A stretch of DNA of 64,000 nucleotides, from assembly GCA_003220535.1 (NCBI GenBank), contig QHSU01000062.1, positions 62,001-126,000 on the forward strand. The letters run 5' to 3'. This stretch comes from Candidatus Rokuibacteriota bacterium (GTDB lineage: Bacteria; Methylomirabilota; Methylomirabilia; Rokubacteriales; CSP1-6). The notes beneath the pieces were generated by a model, which worked only from the letters and a program-made list of their open reading frames with translations, was not told the DNA's origin and searched no databases. This document shows, in pieces, positions 25,486-34,317 of the stretch (its first letter is position 1; each line of letters opens with the position of its first letter). The position numbers were made by a program, and so were the translations under genes.

Positions 25486-26819
25486 GGTGTGGCGGTCCAT
25501 CCCATCCCGTCGCGAACCAGCTCGATGATCCGCGCCACCTCGGCCTCGCTCACGACGCCTTCGATCCACGAGACGACGAGGTTGCTCCGACTTCCGCAGC
25601 GGTTGAAGAATACCCCGATCCCAGGCCGGGGAGGAACGACGGGAACGTGATAGGCGTTCACGACGCGACGCCCGAAACATTCCTCGAGAGCTCGCGGCCA
25701 GTCCGCAAGGTCCGCACAATTGAAGGAGAACAGCTCTCCGCCCGCCGTCCACGGCAGCACGCGCAGCATCCTCGAGAGCGGGCGGTAGTGGAGGAACTCC
25801 AGGGCGACCGCGTTGGCCTCGATCTGTCCGTCGCGAACAGCATCGGCCATTTGACGGCGCAGGGCTCGAGCCAGTCCGGGCACGTCGCCCGTGTCGGACG
25901 GCTGGAATCGCGCGAAGTGAAAGGCGAGCTGGTTCCCGAAGGTTGCTCCGAGATCCCCCTTGGGTCGCAGGTCCACGGAAATCGGAAGCAGGCAGGGAAC
26001 GTCCGAGAGACCCCGTCTATGCCAGAGCTCGGTCAACGCTTTGCCGACAAGGGCCACGCGCCAGGAGATCTCGCGCGTGGCGCGCTGGTCGGCCGAGTCC
26101 GGTCCGACGAAGCTCTCCTGCCTGAAGCAGGCTCGTCCCGGCGGCATCGGCGCCGCCCCCGGCGAGACCGGCGGTACGGGAGCGAGAGTCCGCAAGTATT
26201 TCAGGCTTGCCCCGGCAATGCGACCGCGCTCGATGAGCGTCCGCGAGTCCCGATCGGGCACGAACGCCGGAGGGACACCGTCCCAGGGCGCCTCGCCCCC
26301 GTGCCGGTCGAGGTGGTTCAGGTGTGTCAGGAGATTTTCTCCACCCCGCGCGTCCATGAGGGGATGGAACCACGTCAGCACCAGGAAAGTCGTCGGCCTC
26401 GACTTCTCCGCCTCGCCGTCGACGAGGAGCATGCGGAGCGGTGCCTCGTGTCGGGGCTCGATCCTCGTGTTGAGCTCCGTCACCAGCTCGCGCGCGAGCT
26501 GCTGCCTCGTGGTGACCGCCGCTCGCCGCACCGGCGGACAGGTGAGTGTCTGGCGTGCGCCGGCGGCCCAGTGAAGCTTGCCCCACGGAAACCGCCGCAG
26601 CCGCGCCGCCGGCCATGGGCACACATCCAGGAATCGATCGAAGGCGCGCGTGATCCGCTCGGAGGCGATGGGACCATCGCACTCGACCACGAGGAGGGTG
26701 TTGTGGCTGAGCCCGACGCCCTTCCAGCGCGGGTGCCTCGCCATCAGGACGAGGTCGGCACCGCGCAAGGAGAGCCGGCGCACGCCTCGACGCCGAGCGG
26801 TTGCTCGAGATTCTCCCAA
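25482..26819 (-). CDS. Acyltransferase of the condensation / wax-ester-synthase-like superfamily
   Basis: Chloramphenicol-acetyltransferase-like protein, 445 aa. The active-site HHxxxDG is present as FHPLMDARGGE: the catalytic His and the structural Asp are kept, the first His is Phe and the Gly is Ala. A second domain with the LLPISVDLRPKGD and FGNQLAFHFARF segments matches WES-type folds, and a VFFNRCGSRSNLVVSW strand closes it. Translation begins at a TTG (26819) with AAGGAG 7 nt upstream. The gene is coupled by ATGA overlap to the halogenase-like gene, so an acylated product may be handed to the flavoenzyme. Product unknown. Confidence 0.78.
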   Translation of the reverse strand: MGESRATARRRGVRRLSLRGADLVLMARHPRWKGVGLSHNTLLVVECDGPIASERITRAFDRFLDVCPWPAARLRRFPWGKLHWAAGARQTLTCPPVRRAAVTTRQQLARELVTELNTRIEPRHEAPLRMLLVDGEAEKSRPTTFLVLTWFHPLMDARGGENLLTHLNHLDRHGGEAPWDGVPPAFVPDRDSRTLIERGRIAGASLKYLRTLAPVPPVSPGAAPMPPGRACFRQESFVGPDSADQRATREISWRVALVGKALTELWHRRGLSDVPCLLPISVDLRPKGDLGATFGNQLAFHFARFQPSDTGDVPGLARALRRQMADAVRDGQIEANAVALEFLHYRPLSRMLRVLPWTAGGELFSFNCADLADWPRALEECFGRRVVNAYHVPVVPPRPGIGVFFNRCGSRSNLVVSWIEGVVSEAEVARIIELVRDGMGWTATP

Positions 26820-27018
26820 GAGATCTCCTTATCGGGCAGGACTGTGACTCCGGCTCCAAGGCCTGTCAAGCGAGCCCGCTCGACGGAGGCAGCGCCGTGC
26901 GGACTCGTGTTGGTCGCAATTTCGTCGCCATTTCACAACCGTAACGTCATGCTCGGCACGACACGAGTGTGGTACTTCGATCCTCGTCAAATTCAGACGA
27001 GGAGGAGGCCACCACACT

Positions 27019-27330
27019 ATGAAGCGAGCGTTCGTCATCGCCGCCGTCCTCTGCTGTGCGCTCATCGCCAACCAGAGCTACGCCCAGCCAGGAGACCACG
27101 ACGACACCGATAGCGACGACGGCCATGGCAAGCTCACACTCGCCGTCTTCGGCGACTGGCCCTACAGCCTCGGTCTGGTGGCTGCGGCGCCGCTCCTGAT
27201 CAACTCGATCAACTCGGACCCCGATGTGCGCCTGGTGGAGTGGCTGCGACTGATGATCGATCCCCACTCGCCCGGGGTTTTCACCTGGGAAAACGTCGTC
27301 TATTGCGACGACACCACCTGTCCTGACTAG
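27019..27330 (+). CDS. Short secreted protein carrying the N-terminal piece of a calcineurin-like phosphoesterase
   Basis: 103-aa exported protein: MKRAFVIAAVLCCALIANQS is a Sec signal peptide with cleavage near SYAQP. After an Asp-rich linker (DHDDTDSDD) comes LAVFGDWPYSLGLV followed by INSINSDPDVRLV. This is the first strand-helix of secreted metallophosphoesterases, which continue with HVGDIHSG. Here that metal site is absent and the frame runs into unrelated sequence ending CDDTTCPD. Either it is a 3'-truncated gene that picked up a new end, or a small protein that reuses this module. GAGGAGGAGG lies about 11 nt before the ATG. It overlaps the convergent Mug gene by 4 nt. Confidence 0.6.
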   Translation: MKRAFVIAAVLCCALIANQSYAQPGDHDDTDSDDGHGKLTLAVFGDWPYSLGLVAAAPLLINSINSDPDVRLVEWLRLMIDPHSPGVFTWENVVYCDDTTCPD

Positions 27331-27947
27331 AGTTTCTGCGCGTGCCGTCGGCCGGCATCGGCGCCCTCCAGGCGATCGCCCCATCGCTGGAGGCGCCGGT
27401 ACCATACGAGCTTGTCCATGAAGCGGGGATAGGCTGCGTTGCGGCCGCTCGGGTTCGGCACCACGAAGACGGTAGCACCGCAAACCCGCTCCGGCTTTGC
27501 CCCGGGCCCGCTGCTCGAGGAGGGACCGAAGAACTGTCGGTACGCGGTGCTGCCCACGAACGCGACGACCGCAGGGCGAATCGTCGCAATGGTTCGGGCC
27601 AGTCGCTTGCGGCCGCGCGCGTAATCCGCTGCGGTGAGCTCCGCGGCTGCGCGCGTGGCTCGCTCCGCGATGTTGGTGAGCGCGAGTCCATACTCAGGTA
27701 GGCGAACGTCGTCCACGAACGTCATCGGCCGGGGTACGAAGCCGGCGGCGTGCAGCAGCCGGTAGAACGGATTGCCCGGCCCCGCGAAGTGATGGCCGAC
27801 CCGGGCTGAGGTCAGGCTCGGGTTGATCCCGACGAAGAGGATACGGGGCTTCGGGCAGAGGCGCGCAGGGAGCCGCATCACTCTATGAGGTGCGCGCCGC
27901 AGGCCGTCTATCAACTGTCGTTGGCATCGTTCGTAGTAGGCTAGCAT
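27327..27947 (-). CDS. Mug/TDG-type mismatch-specific uracil/thymine DNA glycosylase
   Basis: Base-excision repair glycosylase of the Mug family (removes U or T from G mismatches). Motif 1 is RILFVGINPSL followed by GHHFAGPGNPF, and the second active-site loop is VVPNPSGRNAAYP. As listed it has 206 aa. Similarity begins near LPARLCPKPRILFVG, so the true start may be the ATG at 27878 or the GTG at 27881; the first 23 codons of the longer reading overlap a copy of the dispersed repeat (27889). The last 4 nt overlap the convergent gene ending at 27330. Confidence 0.86.
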   Translation of the reverse strand: MLAYYERCQRQLIDGLRRAPHRVMRLPARLCPKPRILFVGINPSLTSARVGHHFAGPGNPFYRLLHAAGFVPRPMTFVDDVRLPEYGLALTNIAERATRAAAELTAADYARGRKRLARTIATIRPAVVAFVGSTAYRQFFGPSSSSGPGAKPERVCGATVFVVPNPSGRNAAYPRFMDKLVWYRRLQRWGDRLEGADAGRRHAQKL

Positions 27948-28003
27948 CTCGGAAGTTCTCGCTTCGGGCCTCGGGTCGAGCTCGAAGCTATAGGAGCTGC
28001 GCG
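27889..28003 (+). repeat. Diverged copy of the stop-to-start intergenic repeat, ending in the LLM ribosome site
   Basis: Begins GTGCGCGCCGCAGGCCGTC, identical to the start of the copy at 37964, and ends CTATAGGAGCTGCGCG before ATG, close to the end of the copy at 36412. The GC-palindromic middle is replaced by unrelated sequence. Less certain than the four other copies. Confidence 0.4.
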
Positions 28004-29002
28004 ATGGGCGACGTGGGCCTCATGGGCATGCACGTGCCGGGCATGTCGTGGCGGGAGACGCGCGACGCCGCCGTCCTGGCCGAAGAGCTCGGCTACAGCT
28101 GCGTCACGATGGGGGAGTCGTGGGGCGAGGACGCGCTGACCTCGCTGGCGCAGCTGGCGGCGGTGACCTCGCGCATCCGCATCGGCACGAGCATCGTGCC
28201 GGTCTTCGCGCGCTCGCCGGCCAACCTGGCCATGACGGCACTGAACATGGACCGTATGACCCAGGGACGCTTCTTTCTCGGCCTGGGCACGAGCGGCCGG
28301 CTCGTGATCGAGGACTTCCACGGCGAGAAGTTCGCCAAGCCGCTGACGCGCATGCGCGAGTACATCGACATCATCCGCAAGGCCGCGCGCGGCGATCGGC
28401 TCGACCACGACGGCGAGTTTTTCCACACCAAGCGCTTCCAGCTGCGGTTCACGCCGTACCGGACGAGCCTGCCCATCTACATCGCCGCGCTGAGCCCGCC
28501 GAGCCTTCGGCTCACCGGCGAGCTGGCCGACGGCTGGCTGCCGATCTTCCTGGCGCCCTCGCGGATGGCGGCGGCGGTGGTCGAGCTGAAAGCCGGCGCC
28601 GAAGCCGCCGGCCGGACGCTGCGCGACATCGCCATCTCGCCGCAGGTGTCGATCTACGTCACGGACGATATCAAGGCCGCCCGCGACCGCGAGCGTCCGC
28701 ACATCGCCTTCTACATCGGCGGCATGGGCGTGTTCTATCACGCCTACATGCACCGCATCGGCTTCGGCGACGAGGCCGATCGCGTGCGCGAGGCGTTCCA
28801 GGCGCGCGAGCGCGACCGGGCGGCGAAGCTGGTCACCGACGAGATGGTCGATGCCGTGACCATCCTCGGCACGCCGAAGCACTGCCGCGATCAGATGCAG
28901 CGCTTCTTCGACGCCGGCGTGCAGGAAGTCCGACTGGTCTTCAACGAGCCGGACAAAGACGCGTACCTCGAGGCGCTGCGGTCGGTCGCTCCGCGAGGCT
29001 AG
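28004..29002 (+). CDS. LLM-class flavin-dependent oxidoreductase
   Basis: Luciferase-like TIM-barrel oxidoreductase, 332 aa, resembling the F420-dependent methylene-H4MPT-reductase/Mer branch: GDVGLMGMHVPGMSWRETRD, TSRIRIGTSIVPVFARSPAN, GRFFLGLGTSGRLVIEDFHG and a late VTILGTPKHCRDQM segment. The ATG at 28004 has TAGGAG 7 nt upstream; the longer frame from 27890 runs through the repeat copy and is rejected. The stop overlaps the stop of the convergent lipoprotein gene by 3 nt. Confidence 0.87.
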   Translation: MGDVGLMGMHVPGMSWRETRDAAVLAEELGYSCVTMGESWGEDALTSLAQLAAVTSRIRIGTSIVPVFARSPANLAMTALNMDRMTQGRFFLGLGTSGRLVIEDFHGEKFAKPLTRMREYIDIIRKAARGDRLDHDGEFFHTKRFQLRFTPYRTSLPIYIAALSPPSLRLTGELADGWLPIFLAPSRMAAAVVELKAGAEAAGRTLRDIAISPQVSIYVTDDIKAARDRERPHIAFYIGGMGVFYHAYMHRIGFGDEADRVREAFQARERDRAAKLVTDEMVDAVTILGTPKHCRDQMQRFFDAGVQEVRLVFNEPDKDAYLEALRSVAPRG

Positions 29003-29622
29003 GCCAGAAGGTTCTTGCTCCTCAGCGCCTTGATCACGACGTCCACGTAGCGTGTGATCTCCTTGTTGATGTCGCCGGGCGCCCGGGTCTCCGCCGTGCC
29101 ACTCCACACCAGCAGGTTCCTCGCCATGTCGTACAGACTGGTCTCCGAGATGTAGACGTCGTACTGGTAGACCATCGGGGGCTCGTAGTACCCGAGCCAG
29201 GCGACGGAGTATCCAGGATAGAAACCGAAACCCGGGGCGGGAGCCGGCTGGTAGAAGCCCGGGCTCACCTGGGTCTTTCTCTCGACCCGGACCACCCGCG
29301 TAACGATGGCAGCGTCGGCGTTCGCCTGCTTCACCGCCGCCTGTAAGCGAGTTTCGTCGACCGGTCCGTCCTCGGGGATGTAGCGATAGCTGGGAACGGC
29401 GTCCACGCCCGCCGCCTTGAGCTTGGCGGCGAATTCGTCCTCGAAGGTGCGGCGAAGACTCGGCTGCTTGCTGACCCCGATCACCAGGATCCGGCTGAAG
29501 CGAGGCGAGGCGTAGTCCGGGTGACTCCACTGGTTGACGATCCGGGTCGTCGAGCCGCAGCCGGTCGAGCCGAGTATGAGCGCCACGACAAGCACGAAGA
29601 GCCGGAGTGGCGAGAGCGGCAT
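28999..29622 (-). CDS. Lipoprotein, DUF4136-like
   Basis: Lipoprotein of 207 aa: MPLSPLRLFVLVVALILGST with lipobox STGC. The mature part begins with VNQWSHPDYASPRFSRILVI and a FEDEFAAKLKAAGVDAVPSY segment; this pattern (W-x-x-P, then conserved lipoprotein strand/helix) resembles DUF4136-type proteins, with moderate certainty. AAGGGAAG precedes the ATG and a good promoter lies at 29644-29671. Role unknown; probably outer-membrane or periplasmic stress-related. Confidence 0.7.
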   Translation of the reverse strand: MPLSPLRLFVLVVALILGSTGCGSTTRIVNQWSHPDYASPRFSRILVIGVSKQPSLRRTFEDEFAAKLKAAGVDAVPSYRYIPEDGPVDETRLQAAVKQANADAAIVTRVVRVERKTQVSPGFYQPAPAPGFGFYPGYSVAWLGYYEPPMVYQYDVYISETSLYDMARNLLVWSGTAETRAPGDINKEITRYVDVVIKALRSKNLLA

Positions 29623-29643
29623 GACCGATCTTCCCTTGGAGAC

Positions 29644-29671
29644 AGAGTACCTCCGACGGAGTCTTTGACAA
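29644..29671 (-). promoter_or_regulatory. Predicted sigma-70 promoter of the lipoprotein gene
   Basis: Minus strand TTGTCA (29671-29666), 16-nt spacer, TACTCT (29649-29644), about 22 nt before the start codon. Confidence 0.55.
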
Positions 29672-29753
29672 GACCCGAGCACGGGATTCCCCTGGCCGCT
29701 GGTGGTGATGCTACATTGACTCATCGTCGCGAGCCGTCGCCGCGAGGTGGCCA

Positions 29754-30767
29754 ATGAAATTCGGCCTGTACAGCTCGATCGCCAATCCCCCACGGGGCGA
29801 GCATCTCGATCGCTGCATCGACGAAGTCATCGCCGAAGCCCAGCTCGCGGAAGCCAGCGGCTTCGACTCGTGCTTTTTCGGCGAGCACCACCAGGACCAC
29901 GACGGATTCCTGCCCTCGCCCCTCATCGTCGCCACCGCCGTGGCCGCGCGCACTCGGGACCTCCGCGTCGGCACCTCGGTCATTCTGTTGCCGCTCCACC
30001 ATCCGGTGCACGTGGCCGAGGACGTGATCACGCTCGACCTCGTGTCGAAAGGGCGCGTCATCCTCGGCGTCGGCATCGGCTATCAGCCCGCCGACTTCCG
30101 CGCCTTCGCCGTGCCGATGGAGCACCGCACGGCGCTCTTCGAGGAGAGTGTCGAGATCCTGCGCCTGTGCTGGGCGGGCGAGCCGTTTTCGTTCCGCGGC
30201 AAGCACTACACGCTCGACGACGTGCAGATTCGTCCGCAGCCGTACCAGGCGCCGGGGCCGCCACTGTGGTTCGGCGCCAGCGTTCCGGCGGCCGCACGCC
30301 GGGCCGGTCGTCTCGCCGATGGCTTCGTGGGCACGCCCAGCACCAGCATGGAGAACGCCACGGAGCTGGCCGACATATATAAGGACGCGGCCCGACAGGC
30401 CGGGCGGGAGCCCGAGGTCATTCAGATGCGCGATGCGTGGGTCGCAACAACGCGGGCCGAAGCCGACGCGGTGTACGGCCCGCACGTCATGGCGGCGTAT
30501 CGATACTACTGGGAGCACCGACTGGCCGAGTTCCGCACCCTGTCGGCCGACACCAAGTTCACGCTGGAGAATCTCGCGCCCGATCGTCTGATCCTCGGCG
30601 ACTCCGAGACGTGCGTGCGGGAATTCCAGCGCTGGCAGAAGGCCACGGGCGCCAGCACGTTCCTTCTTCGCCTCCGCCACGCCCACTCGGGCGGGCCGTC
30701 GCACGAGAAGATCATGGACGCGATCAGGCTGTTCGGCGAGCGGGTGCTGCCCTACTGCCGGAGCTGA
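29754..30767 (+). CDS. LLM-class flavin-dependent oxidoreductase
   Basis: Luciferase-like monooxygenase, 337 aa. Landmarks: MKFGLYSSIANPP, FDSCFFGEHHQDHDGFLPSP (the EHH motif of the bacterial luciferase branch), VGTSVILLPLHHPVHVAEDV, GRVILGVGIGYQPADF, and a late RLRHAHSGGPSHEKI. GAGGTGG lies about 6 nt before the ATG. It stands alone between the lipoprotein gene (divergent) and the haloperoxidase gene. Substrate unknown; the EHH type often takes small alkyl or aryl compounds. Confidence 0.88.
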   Translation: MKFGLYSSIANPPRGEHLDRCIDEVIAEAQLAEASGFDSCFFGEHHQDHDGFLPSPLIVATAVAARTRDLRVGTSVILLPLHHPVHVAEDVITLDLVSKGRVILGVGIGYQPADFRAFAVPMEHRTALFEESVEILRLCWAGEPFSFRGKHYTLDDVQIRPQPYQAPGPPLWFGASVPAAARRAGRLADGFVGTPSTSMENATELADIYKDAARQAGREPEVIQMRDAWVATTRAEADAVYGPHVMAAYRYYWEHRLAEFRTLSADTKFTLENLAPDRLILGDSETCVREFQRWQKATGASTFLLRLRHAHSGGPSHEKIMDAIRLFGERVLPYCRS

Positions 30768-30970
30768 ATCGAGTCGGACTGCGCCATGATCGTTTTTGAG
30801 AATCGCGGCGCGGTGTCGGCGGTCTGACGGACGTTGTGACTCGCTGTCTCCGTCGTGCAGGCGGGGAGAGAACGCGCCCGCCCGAACTCCCCAGAATCCC
30901 TGATCACCGTCGATGACGTCGCCGTGGCACGCCGGCTGCTCTCCTTCCCGCTCACGAAGGGGAGGGAGGC

Positions 30971-32467
30971 ATGGAGAGTCGGTCATCACGTCGGGCCTTC
31001 CTGCTGGGGATGCTCGCCTTCGGCCTGCCCGTTTCCGCGGGTGCCGAGGGGTTCCCAGGCGGTCTCCGTGAGGCATTTGGGCCACGCTTCGGCGCCCGGC
31101 CGAGCCTGCGCGACCTCAGACACCGCCGGCGGCGCGGCGCGGGCGCGACCCACGATCTTCGCCACTGGAACGAGCTCGCCATCGACGCCAGTGGCCTCGA
31201 CCACACCCCGGCCCCGTCAGGCGACAGCCGTGTCTTCGGAGAGCAACTGGGGCCCGGGCGCTCGAGTCGGGCCATGGCCATCGTCCACATCGCGGTCTTC
31301 GACGCCATGAACGCGATCGTCGGTGGCTACCAGAGCTACACCGGCCTTCGCCGCGCACCCGACGAGACCTCGGTAGAGGCGGCCATCGCGCTGGCCGCGC
31401 ACGACACGCTGGTCGCGCTCTTCCCGTCACAGAAGGCCGATCTCGACGAGGCGCTCGTCGACGATCTCGGCACCATGCGTGACGGGCGCGCCAAGGCCAA
31501 CGGCGTCAAGGTCGGACAGCTGGCAGCGGCTCGCATCCTCGCGCGCCGCGCCAACGATGGGTCGAAGCATCCCGAGCCCCGCGTCGGCATCGACTTCATC
31601 ACGAGCGACGAGCCAGGGAAGTGGCGCCAGGACCCGATCAGCCGGAACCCGCTCGCGCTGGGCGCCCACTGGGGCGAGGTCACGCCGTTCGTCCTGCGAT
31701 CGGGAGATCAGTTCCGAGTTTCACCGCCGCCCGCCCTCGACAGTCCGGAGTACGCCGTCGCCTTCAACGAGGTGAAGGCGCTCGGCGGCGACGGGTCGAC
31801 CACCCCAACGACGCGAAGCGAGGACCAGACCCTCGCGGGGATCTTCTGGGCCTACGACGGCACCCCGAGCCTCTGCGCGCCGCCGCGCCTCTACAACCAG
31901 ATCACGATGCTCATCGCCGAGCAGCGCGGGACGCACGGGATCGAGCTCGCGCGCCTCCTGGCGCTCGTGAACGTCGCGATGGCCGACGCCGGGGTCGCGA
32001 TCTGGGAGTCGAAGTACCACTACCAGTTCTGGCGCCCGGTCACCGGCATTCGCGAGGCCGCCGGCGATCTGGAGACCGCGAAGGATGCGAACTACTCGCC
32101 ACTCGGTGCGCCCGCCAGCAACCTCATCGGGCCGAACTTCACGCCGCCCTTTCCGGCATTCCCTTCCGGGCACGCCGGGTTCGGAGGCGCACTCTTCCAG
32201 ATCTTGAGGGACTTCTACGGGACCGACCGCATCGCCTTCACGTTCGTGTCTGACGAGTTCAACGGCGAGACGCTCGACAACGAGGGGCACGTGCGTCCAC
32301 TCGTGCCGCGCAGCTTCTCGTCGCTCTCCCAGGCCGAGGAAGAAAACGGCCAGAGCCGCATCTACCTCGGGATTCACTGGGCCTTCGACAAGACGGAGGC
32401 TATCGCCCAGGGCCGGCGGGTGGGCGACTTCGTGTTCAGGAAGGCGTTCGTGCGTCAGCAACGCTAG
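30971..32467 (+). CDS. Vanadium-dependent haloperoxidase / PAP2-superfamily protein with Tat-type leader
   Basis: 498-aa secreted protein of the vanadium chloroperoxidase/PAP2 fold. Vanadate-site residues are all present: Lys348 and Arg355 in WESKYHYQFWRP, Ser-Gly-His in FPAFPSGH (398-401), and Arg463 with His469 in SRIYLGIHWAF. The N-terminus MESRSSRRAFLLGMLAFGLP has an SRRAFL motif, so export is probably by Tat. Bacterial homologues may be phosphatases rather than halide oxidisers. GGGAGG precedes the ATG by 5 nt. No neighbour clarifies its role. Confidence 0.86.
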   Translation: MESRSSRRAFLLGMLAFGLPVSAGAEGFPGGLREAFGPRFGARPSLRDLRHRRRRGAGATHDLRHWNELAIDASGLDHTPAPSGDSRVFGEQLGPGRSSRAMAIVHIAVFDAMNAIVGGYQSYTGLRRAPDETSVEAAIALAAHDTLVALFPSQKADLDEALVDDLGTMRDGRAKANGVKVGQLAAARILARRANDGSKHPEPRVGIDFITSDEPGKWRQDPISRNPLALGAHWGEVTPFVLRSGDQFRVSPPPALDSPEYAVAFNEVKALGGDGSTTPTTRSEDQTLAGIFWAYDGTPSLCAPPRLYNQITMLIAEQRGTHGIELARLLALVNVAMADAGVAIWESKYHYQFWRPVTGIREAAGDLETAKDANYSPLGAPASNLIGPNFTPPFPAFPSGHAGFGGALFQILRDFYGTDRIAFTFVSDEFNGETLDNEGHVRPLVPRSFSSLSQAEEENGQSRIYLGIHWAFDKTEAIAQGRRVGDFVFRKAFVRQQR

Positions 32468-32537
32468 GACCCGGACGCCGACCTGAAGTGAGATAATCGC
32501 GCCCGGATCGCGCCCCATCCACCTAGAGGAGGCGATC

Positions 32538-33968
32538 ATGGCGACGCCCACCACAGCCGAGCTTCGCGCCGACGTTCACAGCGTCGAACCCATCCCGGAG
32601 GCAGACAAGGACTCGACCGGGCCGCAGCAGATGTGGATCTGGGCCGGGGCCAACATCGCGCCGATCAACTGGGCCCTGGGTGCCTTGGGCATCGTCCTGA
32701 AGCTCGGACTGTGGGAGACCATCGCGGTCATCGTCCTGGGCAACCTGGTGGGCTGCGCGATCTTCGCCGCCTTCACCGTGATGGGCCACAAGACCGGCGT
32801 CAATCAGATGGTGCTCTGCCGCTCGGCGTTCGGCCGGCGAGGGGCGTACCTGCCGAGCGCCTTGATGTTCCTGATGACGCTGGGCTGGATCGGCGTGAAC
32901 ACGTACTTCCCCGTCAAGATCGCGGTCGCCATCCTCGCCCAGTTTGGGATCGGCGACACGTGGTCGACGAATCTGATCGTCGTCACCGTCGTGATGGTGC
33001 TCCAGGTGCTGATCGGCCTCTACGGTTTCTATGCGATCCGCACCTTCGAGAAGTACACGGTCCCCGTCACCGCCGTCATCATGCTCCTGATGAGCGTCCT
33101 GGCCTGGACTCGGCCGGGCGTGGTCAACTGGGGGCTCACCAGCACGCTTCCGCCGGGCGCCCACCTGGCGATGATCACGTTGCTCGTGACCGCGATCGGC
33201 GTGGGGTGGGGAATCTCGTGGGTCACGTGGGCCTCGGACTATTCCCGCTTCGTCCCGCGCACCGTGTCCTCGACCGCCGTCTTCTGGTACAGCTACGTGG
33301 GGATGTTCGTCCCCACCGTGTGGCTCGCCATTCTCGGCGCGACCCTCGCCAGCGTGACGCTGGACACCGATCCGGCCAAGATGGTCAGCGCTGTGTTCGG
33401 CGGTATCACGAGCCTGCTCGTGCTCCTGATGGTGCTGCACGGCCCGATCGCCACGAATATCCTGAACGTCTACTCGGCGGCCCTCGCGGCGCTCAGCATG
33501 GGCGTCCGCATCTCGCGGACGGCGATGGCCTTGATCGCCGGTATCGTCGGCTATCTGGTCACGATCTACTTCGTCTTCCAGCCCTCGTTCGCCAAGGCCT
33601 TCGACAACTGGATGATCAGTCTTCTGTTGTGGATGAGTCCGTTCGCCGGCGTCGTCCTGGCCGACTTCTTTGTCAGGCGCCGAGGCCGGATCGACGTCGA
33701 CGAGCTCTATCGGGAGCCGGCGCGCAGCGCGTACGGCGACATCAACTGGGGCGGAGTCGTGGCGTTCGTCGTCGGCCTGATCGCCGGGTGGTTGGTCGAA
33801 GACGGTCTCGTTCCGGCGCTGCAAGGGCCGATTTCCACCGGGTTGCTCGGCGGCGCGGACCTGAGCTGGCTGGTCGGGATCGTCGTCGCGGGCGGTGTAT
33901 ACCTGGCGCTCGGTCGGCGCGCCGTGGCCGCGCCGGTGCCGCGCCCGGCCGGTCGCGCACGCGGATAA
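32538..33968 (+). CDS. NCS1-family nucleobase permease (cytosine/purine/allantoin type)
   Basis: Twelve-helix integral membrane transporter, 476 aa, of the nucleobase:cation symporter 1 family. Seen: WIWAGANIAPINWALGAL (TM1), GHKTGVNQMVLCRSAFGRRG, a Gly/Trp-rich GWGISWVTWASDYSRFVP, and a late hydrophilic RRRGRIDVDELY loop, all typical of CodB/PucI relatives. GAGGAGG lies 6 nt before the ATG. It is 70 nt after the haloperoxidase gene but functionally unrelated. Substrate could be cytosine, hydantoin, allantoin or another N-heterocycle; related Rokubacteria-like catabolic loci suggest a hydantoin or pyrimidine. Confidence 0.88.
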   Translation: MATPTTAELRADVHSVEPIPEADKDSTGPQQMWIWAGANIAPINWALGALGIVLKLGLWETIAVIVLGNLVGCAIFAAFTVMGHKTGVNQMVLCRSAFGRRGAYLPSALMFLMTLGWIGVNTYFPVKIAVAILAQFGIGDTWSTNLIVVTVVMVLQVLIGLYGFYAIRTFEKYTVPVTAVIMLLMSVLAWTRPGVVNWGLTSTLPPGAHLAMITLLVTAIGVGWGISWVTWASDYSRFVPRTVSSTAVFWYSYVGMFVPTVWLAILGATLASVTLDTDPAKMVSAVFGGITSLLVLLMVLHGPIATNILNVYSAALAALSMGVRISRTAMALIAGIVGYLVTIYFVFQPSFAKAFDNWMISLLLWMSPFAGVVLADFFVRRRGRIDVDELYREPARSAYGDINWGGVVAFVVGLIAGWLVEDGLVPALQGPISTGLLGGADLSWLVGIVVAGGVYLALGRRAVAAPVPRPAGRARG

Positions 33969-34256
33969 GCGTCGGGCCGCCGGGGTCCGCGGCTTCCCCG
34001 GTATTTTCTAGCCGCCCGACCGAGCCTGCGCGGCTCTGACCCTGGTTCCGATCGGGTGGTCGGGATGATTTGCCTGCACGAGCATGTCGGCTTCGTCGTG
34101 TATCGCCCAGGCTGACGAGACGCCGATCATCCCGCCGCTGCCGGAGGAGCTTAACTTCATTCCGTAGCGAGTGATGACCCGGATCCCGTTCGGGCTCTGC
34201 TCGGGGGCGCGGCTCTCGGGGCGCGGAGCCGCGACAGGCCCGCCGGGCGGCGCCCT
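33969..34256. other. Intergenic region without a supported gene
   Basis: About 290 bp. A 50-codon minus-strand frame exists (ending at 34008) but has neither a ribosome site nor a recognisable family. Several GC-rich short inverted repeats (GGGCGCGG / CCGCGCCC type) occur at 34190-34230, where a terminator for the permease could lie. Confidence 0.5.
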
Positions 34257-34285
34257 TTGACAACGCCGGCGCGCGGGGTTACGGT
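34257..34285 (+). promoter_or_regulatory. Sigma-70 promoter of the amidohydrolase-epimerase-Rieske operon
   Basis: TTGACA (34257-34262), 17-nt spacer, TACGGT (34280-34285), about 32 nt before the ATG at 34318. Confidence 0.6.
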
Positions 34286-34317
34286 GCCCACGCTTTCCTT
34301 CAACGCGGAGGTGCGAG

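Noticed and set aside
32523..33824. Long minus-strand frame over the permease gene
   Set aside because: Shadow frame; the NCS1 permease on the plus strand has full family features.
34008..34160. 50-codon minus-strand frame MKLSSSGSGGMIGVSSAWAI...
   Set aside because: No ribosome site, no recognisable family, and only weak departure from random composition.
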